DNA of 6,419 nt from JAGLTA01 sp034660735. GTDB taxonomy: Bacteria > Patescibacteriota > Patescibacteriia > JAACEG01. Position numbers and translations under genes: made by a program. Shown piece after piece: positions 4,422 to 6,419 of this stretch (the first letter of the stretch is position 1; the number at the start of each line of letters is the position of its first letter). The notes beneath the pieces were generated by a model that was not told where the DNA came from, made no database searches, and was given only the letters and a program-made list of their open reading frames with translations. The stretch is from assembly GCA_034660735.1 (NCBI GenBank), contig JAYEJQ010000001.1, positions 1-6,419 of the forward strand. The letters run 5' to 3'.

Positions 4422-5975
4422 TCAAACGCGCGGGAACAGAGATTCTCCTTTTTTGATTTTCGTATTCGCGCTTAATCCGCCCCATTCAACCGCTTTATTA
4501 AAATCTTTTTTCATCTCTTCTGCTGGGCTTAGACCTAACTGCGTCCAAATCTTTTTCGTCGTATCTGGCATAAACGGCAAAAGCATCCAAGCGATAATCC
4601 TTATTCGCTCTAAAATATTATACATAATTTCGCCGACATTTTCATCTTTATTTTTAATCATCTCCCACGGCTTTTCCGTTGTAATTAAATTATCCAAAAA
4701 TTTAATTTCACCAAAAATAATATCAATAGCCTTATCAATTTCTACTGATTCAATCTTTTTTTTATATTTTAAAAGCTTGTTGATTTTACATTTTGAATTG
4801 TCATTTTGATTTTTGATTTTTGATTTTTGCATTTTTAAGCCTACATTTCGCATCTTTTCAGCAAGTGTTATGGATCGCGCGACAAGATTCCCTAATCCAT
4901 TAGCCAAATCAGCGTTATATTTCTCGTCAAATTTTTTCCAGCCAATATCGCCATCGTGTCCGAATAGCGTAGCACTCATCAAAAGATAACGCACGCCGTC
5001 AACTCCGTATTTTTTAACCATATCGCTCGGCGCTATAATATTGCCAAGAGACTTGCTCATCTTTTGTCCGTCAATTAAGAAAAAACCGTGTATAAATAAC
5101 TCTTTTGGCAAAGGCAAATCTAATGCTAAAAGCATTGCCGGCCAAATAGTTGCATGCACTCGCAAAATATCCTTGCTCATTAGATGCAGATTCGCCGGCC
5201 ACCATTTTTCAGTTAAATTTTTAAAATACAACTTATCTTTTAAATCTCCTGATAATCCTATTCCTGTTATATAATTTAAAAACGCATCAGCCCAGACATA
5301 AACGGTATGGCTTTTATCCCATGGCAAAGGTATTCCCCATTTTACATTTTTTCGCGAAAAAGCTATATCTTTTAATCCGTCTCTATAAAAATTTAAAATC
5401 TCTTTTTTTCTATTAGTTGGTCTAATTTTAAATTCATCGCTTTTAATTTTTTCTAAAATTTTTTCAGAATACTTTGACATCTTGAACATATAGCATTCTT
5501 CGCTTGTCTTTTCAGGTTTTTTATTATGGTCTGGGCACTTGCCGCCAATTAAATCTTTTTCGCTTTTATACTGCTCGCATCCTTTACAATAGAGCCCTTC
5601 GTATTCTCCTTTATAAATATCGCCTTTATCATACATATATTGCAAAGCATTTTGAACAGCTTTTTTGTGTTTTAAATCAGTGGTGCGAATAAAATTATCA
5701 TTTGAAATATTCAACTCGTCCCAAGCAAACTTAAACTTGGCAACTATTTCATCAACAAATTTTTGAGGTTCTATTCCTGCTTCTTTTGCTTTTTTAGCAA
5801 TTTTCGCGCCGTGCTCGTCTGCGCCAGTCAGAAAAAAAACATCGTCGCCGATCATCCGATGATACCGCGCTAAAACATCAGCAGCGACAGTGGTATAAGC
5901 GCTTCCAATATGCGGATCAGCATTGACATAATATATCGGGGTTGTTATATAGAATTTACTATTTTTATTTGACAT
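4422..5975 (-). CDS. metG: Methionine-tRNA ligase (methionyl-tRNA synthetase)
   Basis: Charges tRNA-Met with methionine using ATP, for initiation and elongation. The 517-residue product starts at ATG 5973-5975. The class I signature is HIGS (22-25) in DPHIGSAYTTVAADVLARY, and KMSKS is at 305-309 in DGQKMSKSLGN. The insert between them has a single zinc site, CxxC (130, 133) with CPDH (147-150), as in the Thermus thermophilus type. The methionine pocket region WADAF starts at 228. The anticodon-binding helical domain follows (NADLANGLGNLVARS from about 355; AWMLLPFMPDT at about 462-472). There is no C-terminal EMAP/Trbp111-like tRNA-binding domain, so the enzyme is the short form. Residues about 382-398 are an odd Lys/Asn/Gln-rich insertion (listed separately). 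Essential housekeeping gene; identification is very secure. Confidence 0.97.
   Translation of the reverse strand: MSNKNSKFYITTPIYYVNADPHIGSAYTTVAADVLARYHRMIGDDVFFLTGADEHGAKIAKKAKEAGIEPQKFVDEIVAKFKFAWDELNISNDNFIRTTDLKHKKAVQNALQYMYDKGDIYKGEYEGLYCKGCEQYKSEKDLIGGKCPDHNKKPEKTSEECYMFKMSKYSEKILEKIKSDEFKIRPTNRKKEILNFYRDGLKDIAFSRKNVKWGIPLPWDKSHTVYVWADAFLNYITGIGLSGDLKDKLYFKNLTEKWWPANLHLMSKDILRVHATIWPAMLLALDLPLPKELFIHGFFLIDGQKMSKSLGNIIAPSDMVKKYGVDGVRYLLMSATLFGHDGDIGWKKFDEKYNADLANGLGNLVARSITLAEKMRNVGLKMQKSKIKNQNDNSKCKINKLLKYKKKIESVEIDKAIDIIFGEIKFLDNLITTEKPWEMIKNKDENVGEIMYNILERIRIIAWMLLPFMPDTTKKIWTQLGLSPAEEMKKDFNKAVEWGGLSANTKIKKGESLFPRV
4781..4836 (-). repeat. Low-complexity repeat inserted inside metG
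   Basis: On the plus strand TTTTGAT recurs with a period of 7 bp (G at 4808, 4815, 4822, 4829). In the minus-strand protein it encodes MQKSKIKNQNDNSKCKI (about 382-398), between the first helices of the anticodon-binding domain and the next helix. The peptide is unlike the family, keeps the reading frame, and matches a Lys/Asn/Gln phrase I remember as recurring inside unrelated Parcubacteria proteins. Confidence 0.6.
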
Positions 5976-5981
5976 ATTTTT

Positions 5982-6000
5982 ATTATAAATACTTGACCGC
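5982..6000 (-). promoter_or_regulatory. metG promoter with TATAAT six bases before the ATG (leaderless mRNA expected)
   Basis: On the minus strand a perfect TATAAT (5982-5987) is followed by AAAAAT and then the ATG, so the normal transcript start coincides with the A of the start codon. No Shine-Dalgarno sequence exists in this arrangement. No good -35 hexamer is seen. GCGGTC (5995-6000) seven bases upstream of the TATAAT matches the core of repeats R1-R4, and both are followed by NNNTATTT. Confidence 0.55.
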
Positions 6001-6024
6001 TAAATTTTAACGCAACAACATTAT

Positions 6025-6419
6025 TTAATCAACCATCACACCATCTCTTAACAAACACTTTCCACTTTTTTCAGCACATTTTGGTTCCTGAAAACAACTC
6101 AGATCATTTGACATTACAGCTGGACACATTATTCTTCCACAATCAAATTTTTTATGCCATTTATCTCTAAATTTTTTATTTATCGCAATAGCCGAACCGC
6201 CCGCAGTGCATCCGCAACAATCTTTTTTTACCGAAATACAGTCTGAATTCTGATTGCAAGAATAAAAATCAAATCGTGGTTGTGTTTCCTCGCAAACCTC
6301 CTGACATTCTTCTAAAGTATTAAAGGGTGTTTTAACTTTACAACTCCCAGTTTTTTTAACACACTTTCCTTTGCCTGAATCAAATTCAAATCCTATTACT
6401 GCTATTCCACAATTCTCAC
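6025..6419 (-). CDS. Cysteine-rich secreted-type protein with Kunitz-like module (N-terminus beyond the right edge)
   Basis: I translated this frame by hand: 130 codons open from the window edge to TAA at 6025-6027. Counting from the first visible residue, FEFDSGKGKC (10-19), TGSC (23-26) and TPFNTLEECQEVC (30-42) line up with the second half of a Kunitz/BPTI domain, including the Phe-x-Thr-x-x-Glu-Cys-x-x-x-Cys ending, but with a few residues deleted. A second module follows: YSCNQNSDC (52-60), DCCGCTAGG (66-74), AIAIN, W87, then Cys at 93, 98, 108, 114 and 121. I recall this pattern from bacterial cysteine-rich secreted proteins. Many cysteines in spaced pairs indicate an exported, disulfide-bonded protein; the signal peptide would lie outside the window. 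A role in protease inhibition is possible but unproven. It ends 49 bp before metG on the same strand. Confidence 0.75.
   Translation of the reverse strand, partial: ENCGIAVIGFEFDSGKGKCVKKTGSCKVKTPFNTLEECQEVCEETQPRFDFYSCNQNSDCISVKKDCCGCTAGGSAIAINKKFRDKWHKKFDCGRIMCPAVMSNDLSCFQEPKCAEKSGKCLLRDGVMVD

Noticed and set aside
4414..4809. Plus-strand open frame of 131 codons
   Set aside because: Antisense to the C-terminal part of metG; low-complexity, no family resemblance, no promoter.
5041..5274. Plus-strand open frame of 77 codons
   Set aside because: Antisense to the catalytic region of metG, including the KMSKS codons.
5504..5692. Plus-strand open frame of 62 codons
   Set aside because: Antisense to the zinc-binding insert region of metG.
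1..6419. tRNA or rRNA genes
   Set aside because: No cloverleaf with a GTTCGA-type T-loop and no rRNA-like conserved segments were recognised on either strand by eye; a covariance-model scan was not possible.

Overview
The window is AT-rich and gene-dense, with one long repeat-filled gap. Every gene I accept reads on the minus strand. A slim MetRS of Thermus-like zinc type, a CvpA-like membrane protein, a PaaX/Cas2-like protein, and a general lack of Shine-Dalgarno sequences suggest a Patescibacteria (Candidate Phyla Radiation) genome, most likely Parcubacteria. This lineage call is an inference from gene style; there is no rRNA or marker alignment to confirm it.

Right to left (direction of transcription): 6025-6419 holds the C-terminal part of a cysteine-rich, probably secreted protein with a Kunitz-like module. 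Then comes metG (4422-5975), with a TATAAT placed so that its mRNA should be leaderless. It is followed by a short acidic protein with an amphipathic N-terminus (4175-4354), a CvpA-family membrane protein (3619-4131) and a stand-alone PaaX/Cas2-like protein (2979-3536). Short gaps suggest that the run from metG to cvpA is co-transcribed; the Cas2-like gene appears to have its own promoter.

The most unusual part is 2641-3589. Four copies of a repeat with the core TTTTAATGCGGTCG surround the Cas2-like gene: one forms its promoter region on the minus strand, and three lie beyond its 3' end in the opposite orientation. The two intervals between those three copies each contain a different perfect 11-bp tandem array (3 and 4 units). 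A Cas2-fold/winged-helix gene with an array of alternating conserved repeats and unrelated 11-mer arrays is the best candidate here for an undescribed system. What it does cannot be told from the sequence.

The left third (about 397-2393) is accessory DNA. A DUF4143-type AAA+ ATPase (698-1969) lies between two copies of a 59-bp perfect direct repeat. One copy overlaps the end of a small ORF that looks like an insertion-sequence remnant; the other has been interrupted by a segment holding a perfect 26-bp palindrome of REP-like type. Two stop-bounded open frames without start codons in 2015-2978 look like broken gene ends. The left edge (1-373) is the N-terminal part of a secreted or membrane-anchored surface protein.
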